Of a stretch of 38,187 nucleotides of DNA, positions 8,912-16,838 are shown one piece after another. The stretch lies in contig JANMMJ010000229.1 of the NCBI GenBank assembly GCA_031373255.1, positions 1-38,187 of the forward strand. Reading direction: 5' to 3'. Numbering within the stretch: the first letter of the stretch is position 1; each line of letters starts with the position of its first letter. The stretch is from JANMMJ01 sp031373255. GTDB lineage: Bacteria; Pseudomonadota; Alphaproteobacteria; Rhizobiales; Aestuariivirgaceae. The translations under genes were made by a program, and so were the position numbers. The notes beneath the pieces are model-generated. The model made no database searches and was not told the origin of the DNA. It saw only the letters and a list, made by a program, of their open reading frames with translations.

Positions 8912-10300
8912 CTACGGCCGTTTGGGCTTTGGAACCGGGATCGGAACAAGCCGGTTGGCAATCTTGACAACATCGCCGGGCTTGCGATCGATTTCTGCCT
9001 CCGCCGCTGGTTCTGCGGAGGCTTCAGCAGGCTGCGCCGCTTTCTCGGCACTCTCAGCCGGAACCGCGACCGTGGCAGCAGGCGTCTCGGTCGAAGCCGT
9101 TTCCTGCGCTGGAGCAGTTGGCGCAGTCGCGTCGGCCGGCTTTTCCGCGTTCATGTCCGGCAACTGTGTCTGCCCGGTTGTCTCTGGTGCGGCGGCGGCC
9201 GGATCCGCTTGAGCCTCGGGTGCGGAGGTCGACTCCGCCATGGCCTCGACCATGATCCGGTTTTTCTCGATCCCCCGCCATTTCTGCACATTGGCATTAT
9301 GCTCCGCCAGCGTCTCGGCAAAGGCGTGGCCGCCTGTGCCATCGGCGACAAAATAGAGGGCCTTGCTGGAAGCCGGATTGAGCACTGCCTCGATGGCCTC
9401 GCGGCCCGGATTTGCAATCGGGCCGGGAGGCAGGCCGGAAATCTCATAGGTGTTGTAGGGCGTCTTTGAAGTGATGTCTGCCTTGGTGAGCGGCCGGTCC
9501 AGTTTGCCCTTTCCGCCAGCCAGTCCATAAATGATCGTTGGATCGGATTGCAGCCGCATGTTCTTCTTCAGGCGATTGAAGAAAACCGCCGCCACCTCGG
9601 GCCGCTCTTCCGGAACGCCTGTTTCCTTCTCGACGATGGAGGCGAGGATTACCGCCTCGCGCGGCGACTTCACCACGCCATTGGAGCCTCTCGACGCCCA
9701 TAGCTCTTCGAGCAGTTTCGCCTGCGCATCGGTCATTTCCTTGACAAGGTCATCGCGGCTCTTGCCACGCTTGAACAGGTAGGTTTCCGGCAGGACTTCC
9801 CCTTCGCCTGGCGCAAGGCTCAGGTCTCCGGTGAGAACCTCGTTCTCGCGCACCCGCTCCAGCGCCATTTCCGTGGTCCAGCCCTCTGGAATGGTGAGTT
9901 TGTAGAGGATGGCTTGCCCGGTTGCGATGATGCGCATGACGTCGCGCATGCTGGCGTGCGCCGGAAACTCATACTCGCCGGCCTTCAGCCGGCCCCTGTC
10001 ACCGGTAATCAGAGCTGCGGTGGTAAATACCTTCTCGTCGGAAATGATGCCGTTGGTCTTAAGGACGGCGGCAATTTCAGGCGTGCCCAGGCCTTTCTCG
10101 ACTTCAAAAATCTTTGCCTGCTCGAGTGGGCCCTGCGCCGTGAAGGTGGAATAACCGGCAAAACCGAAAACTCCGGCTCCGATCACCCCGGCAATCGCCA
10201 AGAGGAAAAGCGACATGAACACCCGGCTCACCGCCGAGCGCCGCGGGCGAACGGCCTTGCCTTCGCCAGCCTTCCGCTGCTGTCTGTTTTTGCCTCTCAC
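8912..10300 (-). CDS. mltG: Endolytic murein transglycosylase MltG (YceG family)
   Basis: MltG cuts nascent glycan strands at the inner membrane and is thought to set peptidoglycan chain length. The 462-residue protein has a basic N-terminus, one membrane segment (about 27-50) and a YceG/LysM-like domain. The catalytic glutamate E224 is in ASIVEKET, followed by LQSDPTIIYG, the YNTYEISGLPPGPI motif and YFVADGTGGHAF. The last ~100 residues are an Ala/Glu/Pro-rich low-complexity tail not needed by the family. The start is GTG 10300 with AGAGGA five bases upstream. It lies 21 bases after fabF, as is usual in rhizobial genomes. Confidence 0.95.
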   Translation of the reverse strand: MRGKNRQQRKAGEGKAVRPRRSAVSRVFMSLFLLAIAGVIGAGVFGFAGYSTFTAQGPLEQAKIFEVEKGLGTPEIAAVLKTNGIISDEKVFTTAALITGDRGRLKAGEYEFPAHASMRDVMRIIATGQAILYKLTIPEGWTTEMALERVRENEVLTGDLSLAPGEGEVLPETYLFKRGKSRDDLVKEMTDAQAKLLEELWASRGSNGVVKSPREAVILASIVEKETGVPEERPEVAAVFFNRLKKNMRLQSDPTIIYGLAGGKGKLDRPLTKADITSKTPYNTYEISGLPPGPIANPGREAIEAVLNPASSKALYFVADGTGGHAFAETLAEHNANVQKWRGIEKNRIMVEAMAESTSAPEAQADPAAAAPETTGQTQLPDMNAEKPADATAPTAPAQETASTETPAATVAVPAESAEKAAQPAEASAEPAAEAEIDRKPGDVVKIANRLVPIPVPKPKRP

Positions 10301-10321
10301 AAGGTCCTCTGGATAGCCTGG

Positions 10322-11587
10322 TCAGGCCGCGTACCGCCGCATGATCAGCGAAGCATTCGTACCACCAAAACCAAACGAATTGGACAGAACTGTGTTGACT
10401 TCACGGCGTTTTGCTTTGAGGGGCACCAGATCTATTGGCGTCTCTACTGAAGGGTTATCCAGATTGAGCGTGGGCGGAACAACGTTATCCCGGATGGCCA
10501 GAATTGCAAAAATGGCCTCCACGGCCCCGGCGGCACCCAGCAGATGCCCGGTCGACGACTTGGTCGACGACATCGAGACGCCATCCGGCTTGTTGCCGAG
10601 AAGACGTTCGACAGCCCGAAGTTCTATTTCGTCCCCCAGCGGCGTGGATGTGCCGTGAGCATTGATGTAGTCGAGTTCATGGGCTTGCAGTTGCGCCCGC
10701 TTGAGTGCCGCCTGCATGCAGCGAAACGCGCCGTCGCCATCGGCGGCGGGAGCCGTGATGTGATAGGCATCGCCCGACATCCCGTAGCCGATCACCTCGG
10801 CATAAATCTTGGCGCCGCGCGCCTTGGCGTGTTCCAGTTCTTCCAGCACCACGACGCCGGCCCCCTCGCCCATCACAAAGCCGTCGCGGTCACGGTCGTA
10901 GGGCCGAGAACCCCGCGTCGGTTCGTCGTTGAACTTGGTCGAGAGCGCCTTGCACGCGATGAACCCTGCTATGCCGAGGCGGGAGATTGCCGATTCCGCG
11001 CCACCTGCGATCATGACATCGGCGTCGCCAAAGGCGATGAGGCGTGAGGCATCGCCAATGGCATGCGAACCGGTGGCACACGCCGTCACAACGGAATGGT
11101 TTGGTCCCTTGGCGCCAACCGCAATCGAGATGATGCCGGACGCAAGATTGATCAGCGCGCCAGGAATAAAGAACGGACTGACACGGCGCGGCCCCTTCTC
11201 GGCCAGCAGTAGCGAGGTGGCTTCAATACTGGGAAGCCCGCCAATGCCCGACCCCACCAGGACGCCAGTGACGTTTTTCTCGTCGTCGGTCTTCGGCTGC
11301 CAGCCGGAATCTGCAACCGCCTGTTTTGCCGCGGCAAAGGCATAAATGATAAAATCGTCGTAGCGCCGCTGGTCCTTGTGCTCCATCCACTTGTCGGCAT
11401 TGAACGTGCCATTGGCGCCGTCGCCCCGCTTGACTTCGCACGCGATCTTGCAGGCCATGTCGGAGGCATCGAAGCGGGTAATCGTACCAGCACCCGATTG
11501 ACCATCGATCAGCTTGGTCCAGGTGTCCTCGACTCCGTCAGCCAGCGGCGACACCATTCCCAATCCGGTCACGACCACTCTGCGCAT
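10322..11587 (-). CDS. fabF: 3-oxoacyl-[acyl-carrier-protein] synthase II
   Basis: FabF condenses malonyl-ACP with growing acyl-ACP in fatty acid elongation. The 421-residue protein has the Cys-His-His triad of KAS I/II: C170 in VTACATGSHAIG, H311 in NAHGTSTPLGD, and H348 in KSSTGHLLGAAG (K343 also conserved). The C-terminal NSFGFGGTNASL motif is present. ATG 11587 has AGGAAAAAGACGC in front. It follows acpP, from which it is separated by a 100-base gap containing a hairpin with a T-run, so its expression may be lower than, or partly separate from, acpP. Confidence 0.97.
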   Translation of the reverse strand: MRRVVVTGLGMVSPLADGVEDTWTKLIDGQSGAGTITRFDASDMACKIACEVKRGDGANGTFNADKWMEHKDQRRYDDFIIYAFAAAKQAVADSGWQPKTDDEKNVTGVLVGSGIGGLPSIEATSLLLAEKGPRRVSPFFIPGALINLASGIISIAVGAKGPNHSVVTACATGSHAIGDASRLIAFGDADVMIAGGAESAISRLGIAGFIACKALSTKFNDEPTRGSRPYDRDRDGFVMGEGAGVVVLEELEHAKARGAKIYAEVIGYGMSGDAYHITAPAADGDGAFRCMQAALKRAQLQAHELDYINAHGTSTPLGDEIELRAVERLLGNKPDGVSMSSTKSSTGHLLGAAGAVEAIFAILAIRDNVVPPTLNLDNPSVETPIDLVPLKAKRREVNTVLSNSFGFGGTNASLIMRRYAA

Positions 11588-11608
11588 GCGTCTTTTTCCT
11601 GTCGGTTA

Positions 11609-11649
11609 AAGAAAAACGAGGGGGCAGGATGCGCATTCATCCTGCCCCC
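11609..11649 (-). terminator. Intrinsic terminator/attenuator between acpP and fabF
   Basis: A perfect 12-bp inverted repeat, GGGGGCAGGATG (11620-11631) and CATCCTGCCCCC (11638-11649), with a 6-base loop. Read on the minus strand it is followed by TCGTTTTTCTTT, a good U-tract. It starts about 40 bases after the acpP stop and lies before fabF on the same strand, so it should end most acpP transcripts and let only part continue into fabF. It does not suit the plus strand, which lacks a T-run after the stem. Confidence 0.85.
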
Positions 11650-11689
11650 GCACTCGTATTGCAAAATCCACCTTGATCAAGGCTTCCGT

Positions 11690-11926
11690 TCAGGCAGCAC
11701 TCTTCTCGATAAACTTGACCGCGTCGCCGACGGTCTGGATGGTCTCGGCTGCATCGTCCGGAATCTCGATGCCGAATTCTTCCTCGAATGCCATCACGAG
11801 CTCAACTGTATCGAGGCTGTCGGCACCAAGATCGTCGATGAAGCTCGCTTCGGCATTCACCTTTTCGGCATCCACACCAAGATGCTCGACAACGATCTTT
11901 TTAACCCGTTCAGCGATATCGCTCAT
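11690..11926 (-). CDS. acpP: Acyl carrier protein
   Basis: The 78-residue acidic carrier of growing acyl chains in fatty acid synthesis. The 4'-phosphopantetheine attachment serine is S37 in GADSLDTVEL, exactly placed for the family. Helix II (DTVELVMAFEEEFGIEIPDD) follows as usual. ATG 11926 has an AAGGA motif 9 bases upstream. It is flanked by fabG upstream (121-base gap) and fabF downstream, and followed by a strong terminator, which fits the very high expression usual for ACP. Confidence 0.98.
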   Translation of the reverse strand: MSDIAERVKKIVVEHLGVDAEKVNAEASFIDDLGADSLDTVELVMAFEEEFGIEIPDDAAETIQTVGDAVKFIEKSAA

Positions 11927-12047
11927 GTTCTTTCGTCCTTGCTGTTACAAAGTAATCGGACGGACACTCAATTAAACTTGAAGTCCCCCTGCACCCGTTG
12001 GCTGTCTAACACAATTCATGGCGCGTACAAAAGAGGCAATAATTGCG

Positions 12048-12785
12048 CTAGACCATCGCCATCCCGCCATTGATATTGATTGTTTGCCCAGTTGTATAGG
12101 CAGCCTCGTTCGACGCCAAGTAGAGAACTGCGGCGGCTATTTCATCGGATGTGCCGAAACGCCCTGCCGGAATGCGGCCAAGAAATGCGGTTTTGACCTT
12201 CTCGTCGAGAACCTCCGTCATGGCGGTGTCGATGAAGCCCGGCGCCACGCAATTGACCGTTATGTTGCGACCGGAAAGTTCCTGGGCAAGAGCCTTGGAC
12301 AGGCCGATCATGCCGGCCTTGGCGGCCGAATAATTCGCCTGTCCGGCGTTTCCGACAACGCCCGAGATCGAGCTGATTCCGATAATCCGGCCCCACCGCC
12401 GCTTCATCATTCCGCGCATGGCCGAGCGCGCCAGCCGGAACACGGCTGTAAGATTGACGTCGAGAACAGCCGCCCAATCATCATCCTTCATCCGCATCGC
12501 CAGCCCGTCGCGGGTGATCCCTGCATTGTTGACGAGAATGTCGAGCGAGCCCATTGCAGCTTCCGCTGCGGGCACCAGTTTTTCGACTTCGGCTGCGTCT
12601 GCAAGATTGCATGGCACCACGTGAGCCCGCGATCCCATTGCTGCCGCCAATACTTCGAGGACCGGCCTCCGCGTTCCCGAAAGTGCAACTGTGGCGCCCT
12701 GTGCGTGCAGTGTTTTGGCGATTGCCGCGCCAATGCCGCCCGTTGCTCCAGTCACCAGCGCCGTCTTTCCAGTCAGGTCAAACAT
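12048..12785 (-). CDS. fabG: 3-oxoacyl-[acyl-carrier-protein] reductase
   Basis: FabG reduces 3-oxoacyl-ACP with NADPH in the elongation cycle. The 245-residue short-chain dehydrogenase shows the cofactor motif TGATGGIG (12-19), NNAG (86-89), and the catalytic set S139, Y152 and K156 (YSAAK). The frame could begin at TTG 12788, but ATG 12785 has AAGGAG at ideal spacing and is preferred. The Shine-Dalgarno sequence lies inside the end of fabD, only 3 bases separate the genes, and translation is probably coupled. Confidence 0.97.
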   Translation of the reverse strand: MFDLTGKTALVTGATGGIGAAIAKTLHAQGATVALSGTRRPVLEVLAAAMGSRAHVVPCNLADAAEVEKLVPAAEAAMGSLDILVNNAGITRDGLAMRMKDDDWAAVLDVNLTAVFRLARSAMRGMMKRRWGRIIGISSISGVVGNAGQANYSAAKAGMIGLSKALAQELSGRNITVNCVAPGFIDTAMTEVLDEKVKTAFLGRIPAGRFGTSDEIAAAVLYLASNEAAYTTGQTININGGMAMV

Positions 12786-12788
12786 CAA

Positions 12789-13742
12789 CTACTCCTTGTT
12801 GAAAAATGCTGCGACGGCGGCAATGTCATCAGGATTTGAAACGGCAATCGCTGTAGCACCCGGAACGCCCCGTTTCGCCAGCCCGCTGAGAACTTTCCCC
12901 GCCCCCGCTTCAAGGATCAACTCGACGCCCGCAGACGTCAGAAATGCCATCGTTTCACGCCAGCGCACCGTGCCCGTGACCTGCTCAACCAGGCGCTGGC
13001 GGATGTCCTGCGGATCGCTGATTGGCTGCGCAACGACATTGGCGATGACGGGAACTGTGGGAGCGCGCATATCGACCTCGCCCAGCGCTTCCGACATCCG
13101 TTCCGCCGCAGGCCGCATCAACGAGCAGTGGAACGGCGCACTCACGGGAAGCAGCACGGCGCGCGCCGCGCCCTTCGCCTTGGCGATGACGAGGGCCCGC
13201 TCGATAGCACCCTTGTGTCCTGAAACAACGACCTGTCCGGCCGCATTGTCGTTGGCGGCCTCACAAACTTCGCCCTGTGCCGCCTCTTGAGCGACTGCAA
13301 CGGCAGCTTCGAAATCAAGCCCGAGAAGCGCCGCCATCGCACCAACCCCAACCGGCGTTGCCGCCTGCATCGCCTTGCCGCGAATTTTCAGAAGGCGCGC
13401 CGCATCGGCGAGGCTGAACGTATTGGCGGCGGCAAGCGCCGAATATTCTCCGAGTGAATGGCCGGCAACATACTTCGCGGCTTTCGCAATGCTCAAGCCA
13501 TGTTCCTGCTCCAGGACGCGGCTCACCGCCATGCTGACCGCCATGAGCGCGGGTTGGGCATTCTCGGTCAGCGTCAGTTCTTCGGCCGGACCTTCCCAGA
13601 TGAGATGTGACAGCTTCTGCGACAGGGCCGCGTCGACTTCGTCAAAAACAGCGCGCGCCACAGGAAAGGCATCGGCAAGTACCTTTCCCATTCCGACAGC
13701 CTGGCTGCCCTGCCCCGGAAACACAAACGCTGCAACAGCCAT
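12789..13742 (-). CDS. fabD: Malonyl CoA-acyl carrier protein transacylase
   Basis: FabD loads malonyl groups from CoA onto ACP. The 317-residue protein has the entry motif FPGQGSQ (8-14), the catalytic serine S96 in GHSLGEYSAL, and the catalytic histidine H205 in SAPFHCSLM. The frame is open to 13793, but the family start is ATG 13742, preceded by GAGGGGACG, so the longer version is rejected. It is the first gene of the minus-strand fatty-acid run and is divergent from the PLP lyase gene; the 85 bases between them must hold both promoters. Confidence 0.97.
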   Translation of the reverse strand: MAVAAFVFPGQGSQAVGMGKVLADAFPVARAVFDEVDAALSQKLSHLIWEGPAEELTLTENAQPALMAVSMAVSRVLEQEHGLSIAKAAKYVAGHSLGEYSALAAANTFSLADAARLLKIRGKAMQAATPVGVGAMAALLGLDFEAAVAVAQEAAQGEVCEAANDNAAGQVVVSGHKGAIERALVIAKAKGAARAVLLPVSAPFHCSLMRPAAERMSEALGEVDMRAPTVPVIANVVAQPISDPQDIRQRLVEQVTGTVRWRETMAFLTSAGVELILEAGAGKVLSGLAKRGVPGATAIAVSNPDDIAAVAAFFNKE

Positions 13743-13827
13743 GGTATTTCGTCCCCTCGTCCCTCGCTGCACGAAACATGCGCGCTGATACATGTCAAGA
13801 TTGACCCGTGGAGATTGAAAGACCTAC

Positions 13828-14802
13828 ATGCTCTCCATGCTGACGCAATCGGACATCGAACATGCTGGCCGCATTGTCTACGAGGCTATGCCGCCAACAC
13901 CGCAGTACACGTGGCCGCTGCTTTGCAACGAAGCAGGCTGCGAGGTTTGGCTGAAACACGAGAATCACACGCCGACGGGCGCATTCAAGGTACGTGGCGG
14001 ACTTGTGCATATGCACATGCGAAAGCAGCGCGGGGAAGTGGGAGGCGTCATTACCGCAACCCGCGGCAATCACGGCCAGTCGATACCTTATGCTGCGAAA
14101 CGCGTTGGCGTTACCTCTACAATCGTTGTTCCGCTTGGCAATTCGAGCGAAAAGAACGCGGCTATGCGGGCCCTTGGCGCCGATCTCATCGAAGCCGGAG
14201 GTGATTTCGACGAGGCCCGCGAAACCGCCATGCGCCTCTCGCGCGAGCGCCAGTTGGATATGGTTGCGTCATTCCATCCGGAACTGGTCATGGGTGTCGC
14301 GACCTACGCTCAGGAACTGATGCGCGCGGCCGGAACCCTTGACGCTATCTACGTGCCGATCGGCCTCGGCTCCGGCATCTGCGGCAACATCGCCATGCGC
14401 GATCTGCTTGGCATTAGAACCGAGATTGTCGGCGTCGTAGCCGAGCGTGCGGCAGCCTATGCCGTATCGTGGGAGCGAGGCGAACCGGTTCCCACCAATT
14501 CCGCCGCGACTTTCGCTGATGGCGTGGCAGTCCGCATTCCCAACAAGGATGCCTTCGACATAATCCGGAAAGGTGCGGATCGCATTGTCCGCGTCAGCGA
14601 AGACGAGATCGCCGCTGCCATGCGCATCATCTATTTCGCCACTCACAATATCGCTGAAGGGGCCGGTGCTGCCGCCTATGCGGCATTGCTGAATGAGCGC
14701 TCAAAAATGTCAGGCAAGCGGGTGGGCGTAATTTTGTCGGGTGGCAACATCGATGCCGACAAGTTTGCCGCGGTTCTTTCCGGCAAGACGCCAGAGCCCT
14801 GA
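13828..14802 (+). CDS. Threonine dehydratase-like PLP-dependent lyase without ACT domain
   Basis: A 324-residue fold-type II PLP enzyme. The Schiff-base lysine is K54 in GAFKVRGG, the substrate-loop motif ATRGNHGQS is at about 77-85, and the phosphate-binding glycine loop is IGLGSGICGN (about 177-186). A SGGN-type motif near the C-terminus matches serine/threonine dehydratases. There is no C-terminal ACT regulatory domain, unlike the second lyase at 29245-30480. Likely reaction: deamination of threonine, serine or a related beta-hydroxy/3-hydroxy amino acid. EutB of hydroxyectoine degradation belongs to the same family, but no other ectoine genes are nearby. ATG 13828 has GAAAG upstream. The true substrate cannot be told from sequence. 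Confidence 0.85.
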   Translation: MLSMLTQSDIEHAGRIVYEAMPPTPQYTWPLLCNEAGCEVWLKHENHTPTGAFKVRGGLVHMHMRKQRGEVGGVITATRGNHGQSIPYAAKRVGVTSTIVVPLGNSSEKNAAMRALGADLIEAGGDFDEARETAMRLSRERQLDMVASFHPELVMGVATYAQELMRAAGTLDAIYVPIGLGSGICGNIAMRDLLGIRTEIVGVVAERAAAYAVSWERGEPVPTNSAATFADGVAVRIPNKDAFDIIRKGADRIVRVSEDEIAAAMRIIYFATHNIAEGAGAAAYAALLNERSKMSGKRVGVILSGGNIDADKFAAVLSGKTPEP

Positions 14803-14809
14803 AACGATA

Positions 14810-14835
14810 GAGGCCGCTTCCGGAGAAGCGGCCTC
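14810..14835. terminator. Hairpin between convergent genes
   Basis: A perfect 11-bp stem, GAGGCCGCTTC and GAAGCGGCCTC, with a CGGA loop, begins 8 bases after the stop of the PLP lyase and 24 bases beyond the stop of the dioxygenase on the other strand. Neither strand has a strong T-run after it (only TATCGTTTC on the minus side), so it may act as a bidirectional terminator or mRNA-end-protecting stem. Confidence 0.6.
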
Positions 14836-14858
14836 GGTATCACAACGGGAAGTGATGG

Positions 14859-15557
14859 TTAGTAGGACTCTTCCATCACTTTGGCCGGCTTTGCGGCACC
14901 CTGGTCACCGTAAACGTTTTCGCCCAGCGGATCATGGCCGGTTTCATTGACCTTCATGTAAAGCACCGCCGTGCCGGCCGGACGCACCCGCTCATGCCAC
15001 ATGGACGATCCATGGAACACGATGATGTCGCCAAGCGCTTCGTTCAGCAGAAGGGCTTCCTTGGTCTTGTAGATGGTATCGAAATCGGCATGCTGTTCGC
15101 GCTTCAGGAACACGGCGCGATCACCGGTGTTTTCGTCACGATCGAGATCGGGGAAAATGCAAACGCTGGTCTCCGGCCCAAGATAGATCGGAATGCCGAT
15201 TGAGAACCTCGAAGCGCCACGATCCTTGTGCGGCGCCGGATAGGCGACGGCGTCGAGTTCGTACTGCTTCAGATGGCGCTCGGAAATCGTGAAGCTGTCC
15301 TTGCTGAGTCCAGTGAGACGGCTCATGCCATCGCGGAATTCTTCTGCCGCTTCGTCGGACGGAAACGAAAAGACATACTGATGCTTCTTGCCGGTAATCC
15401 GCCAGGCGCCATTCTCATCGATGTCGCCGGCCACTGACTTCTCATGGAAGCTCTTGAGATAGCTCATGAATTCATCTGAAACGATGTCCTTGAGCAGGAT
15501 GTATCCCTTGTCTTTCAATTCGCCAGCAAAGGCGCCGATATCTTTTTTGAACAGCAT
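14859..15557 (-). CDS. Putative Fe(II)/2-oxoglutarate dioxygenase (phytanoyl-CoA dioxygenase-like)
   Basis: A 232-residue protein. It shows the facial triad of Fe(II)/2-oxoglutarate oxygenases: H110-x-D112 in APHKDRG and the distal H188 in MWHERVRPAG, followed by R192, which would bind 2-oxoglutarate. Strand-rich stretches before and after fit a double-stranded beta-helix. No signal peptide or membrane segment is seen. It is shorter than ectoine hydroxylase (about 300) and lacks its known motifs, so the substrate is unknown. It is a single gene, bounded by a hairpin downstream and by a palindromic promoter region upstream, and its neighbour is the XRE-cupin regulator. Confidence 0.72.
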   Translation of the reverse strand: MLFKKDIGAFAGELKDKGYILLKDIVSDEFMSYLKSFHEKSVAGDIDENGAWRITGKKHQYVFSFPSDEAAEEFRDGMSRLTGLSKDSFTISERHLKQYELDAVAYPAPHKDRGASRFSIGIPIYLGPETSVCIFPDLDRDENTGDRAVFLKREQHADFDTIYKTKEALLLNEALGDIIVFHGSSMWHERVRPAGTAVLYMKVNETGHDPLGENVYGDQGAAKPAKVMEESY

Positions 15558-15624
15558 CTTGGTCGTCCTACAGAGTTAATGTTTGTGGATGCGCGACTCA
15601 AAGGCAATGAACTCTTACGCTCCA

Positions 15625-15638
15625 CCGTTTCAAAACGG
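15625..15638. repeat. Palindrome CCGTTT-CA-AAACGG upstream of the dioxygenase
   Basis: A perfect 6-bp inverted repeat with a 2-base spacer, 68-81 bases upstream of the dioxygenase start. Placement and symmetry suggest an operator for a dimeric regulator. It differs from the element near the XRE-cupin gene, so a different regulator may act here. Confidence 0.4.
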
Positions 15639-15721
15639 CACATCCAAGACTAATGCAGCAATATGCGTGCCCTCGTCAAATTGAAACCGGACACTGCGAC
15701 ACTACACTGTGATAATTGCTG

Positions 15722-16348
15722 TTAACTACGCTCTTGGCCGGCAAATGACTTGAGCACCAGCACCATCGTGGCGTGAAGATCGCCTTGACCGGTATTGACC
15801 AGCCTGTGTGGGCGGTCGCCGCGAAAGCGGATGGCCTCGCCGATCCGCGCCGTGCGCATCTCGTTTCCCACCGTCACCTCGATTTCGCCCTTGAGGATAT
15901 AGAGATGTTCGATAGTTCCAGCCGGATGCGGATCCGACTCGAGCACCCCGCCGGGCTGGGCCTGGAAATCGTACCATTGCAGGGATTCGACGAGGTTGAG
16001 TGGCCCGGCAATCGCCAGACGGCACAAACCGTCTTCGCTTTCCAGATTTGGCACAGCCGATTTGGTCTGGTGTTCGCGGAAATTCGGCGAGGAATCTTCT
16101 TTCAAAACTTCGTCAATGGTGGTGTCGAGCGCTTTTGACAGGCGATAAACGGTACCGATCGTCGGGTTGGTCTCGTTCCGTTCGATCTGTGAAATGATCG
16201 ATTTGGCCACCCCGGAATGCTCTGAAAGCTCACCCAGGGACATGTTATAGGCCTTGCGCAGGCGCTGGATGGTCTTGCCCAGCGATGGCGTCGGATCACT
16301 CTCTTGTGAGCCCTCGGACTTCTTGCCCCGGCGCGTTGACATCGCCAT
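15722..16348 (-). CDS. XRE-family regulator with C-terminal cupin domain
   Basis: A 208-residue one-component transcription factor. Residues 24-80 form an XRE/HTH_3 helix-turn-helix (LGKTIQRLRKAYNMSLGELS, then AKSIISQIERNETNP), and residues about 105-200 form a cupin barrel with likely ligand residues H141, H148, E155 and H181. The frame is open further upstream, but ATG 16348 has AGAAGGAAC directly in front and is the clear start. It is divergent from the ferredoxin-cys operon. E. coli SutR is a member of the same architecture linked to sulfur genes, which supports, but does not prove, a role in sulfur control here. A palindromic site lies 20-37 bases upstream of its own start, as expected for autoregulation. 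Confidence 0.88.
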   Translation of the reverse strand: MAMSTRRGKKSEGSQESDPTPSLGKTIQRLRKAYNMSLGELSEHSGVAKSIISQIERNETNPTIGTVYRLSKALDTTIDEVLKEDSSPNFREHQTKSAVPNLESEDGLCRLAIAGPLNLVESLQWYDFQAQPGGVLESDPHPAGTIEHLYILKGEIEVTVGNEMRTARIGEAIRFRGDRPHRLVNTGQGDLHATMVLVLKSFAGQERS

Positions 16349-16367
16349 GTTCCTTCTATAGAAATAT

Positions 16368-16389
16368 CGTTCTTTATAACGAACGTTCG
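16368..16389. promoter_or_regulatory. Overlapping palindromes, probable operator of the XRE-cupin regulator
   Basis: The first palindrome is CGTTCTTTATAACGAACG (16368-16385), near-perfect with a central TTATAA. The second, CGAACGTTCG (16380-16389), is perfect and overlaps it. The site lies between the divergent regulator and ferredoxin genes, 20-41 bases from the regulator start. Its core on the minus strand, GTTCGTTAT-AAA-GAAC, recurs as GTTCGTTAT-TCC-GAAC before the rhodanese-metZ pair (24838-24853). Confidence 0.6.
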
Positions 16390-16425
16390 GAGAAACAAAC
16401 ACTCCAGCCGCACACCAGTTGCGCT

Positions 16426-16452
16426 GATTTCCGTTGAAAATCAACAGAAATC
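16426..16452. repeat. 27-base dyad in the leader of the ferredoxin-cys operon
   Basis: An imperfect inverted repeat centred on 16439. Outer arms GATTTC (16426-16431) and GAAATC (16447-16452) pair fully, as do inner arms GTTGA (16433-16437) and TCAAC (16441-16445); only one arm position and the centre fail. It lies 64-90 bases before the ferredoxin ATG. It could be an operator (LysR-type CysB-like regulators use similar dyads) or an RNA hairpin in the leader. Confidence 0.5.
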
Positions 16453-16515
16453 GGGCTTGAAGGTGAACTCCAAGGTGGCGTGCAGGTTTGTCCGGACAAG
16501 CGAACGGAAGAGAAA

Positions 16516-16830
16516 ATGGGCGTTATTCGCGTCATCGACGAGGAAGGTAATCACCACAAGGTCGCAGCCGTGGAAGGCTGGCGCGTGATGGAGATCATCC
16601 GCGAGCACGGTTTCAAGGTCGAAGGCCTGTGCGGCGGCGCCTGCGCTTGCGCCACGTGCCATGTGGAGGTTGATGAAGGCTGGGCCCCGAGGCTTCATCC
16701 CGCCCGTGACGACGAGGAAGCGATGCTTGACGAAGTGCCGGTTGTCGGCCCGTTCTCTCGCCTCTCCTGCCAGATCATCTACACTCCTGAGCTTGACGGC
16801 CTCGCCGTCAGGCTGGTCCCTAACGGCTGA
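16516..16830 (+). CDS. Adrenodoxin-type [2Fe-2S] ferredoxin
   Basis: A 104-residue electron carrier. The cluster ligands are C39, C45, C48 and C85 (C-x5-C-x2-C-x36-C) within LCGGACACATCH and LSC, with an extra C43 typical of this group. The frame continues upstream, but ATG 16516 with GGAAGAG in front is the family start. It is the first gene of the cys operon, 8 bases before cysG, so it may be an electron donor to the sulfite reductase downstream. Adrenodoxin-type ferredoxins also serve Fe-S assembly and P450s, so this partnership is inferred from position. Confidence 0.9.
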   Translation: MGVIRVIDEEGNHHKVAAVEGWRVMEIIREHGFKVEGLCGGACACATCHVEVDEGWAPRLHPARDDEEAMLDEVPVVGPFSRLSCQIIYTPELDGLAVRLVPNG

Positions 16831-16838
16831 GCGATATC

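Noticed and set aside
13828..15557. Ectoine/hydroxyectoine use cluster (EutB-like lyase plus EctD-like dioxygenase)
   Set aside because: The dioxygenase is too short for EctD, the two genes are convergent, and no other eut, doe or ect genes are nearby.
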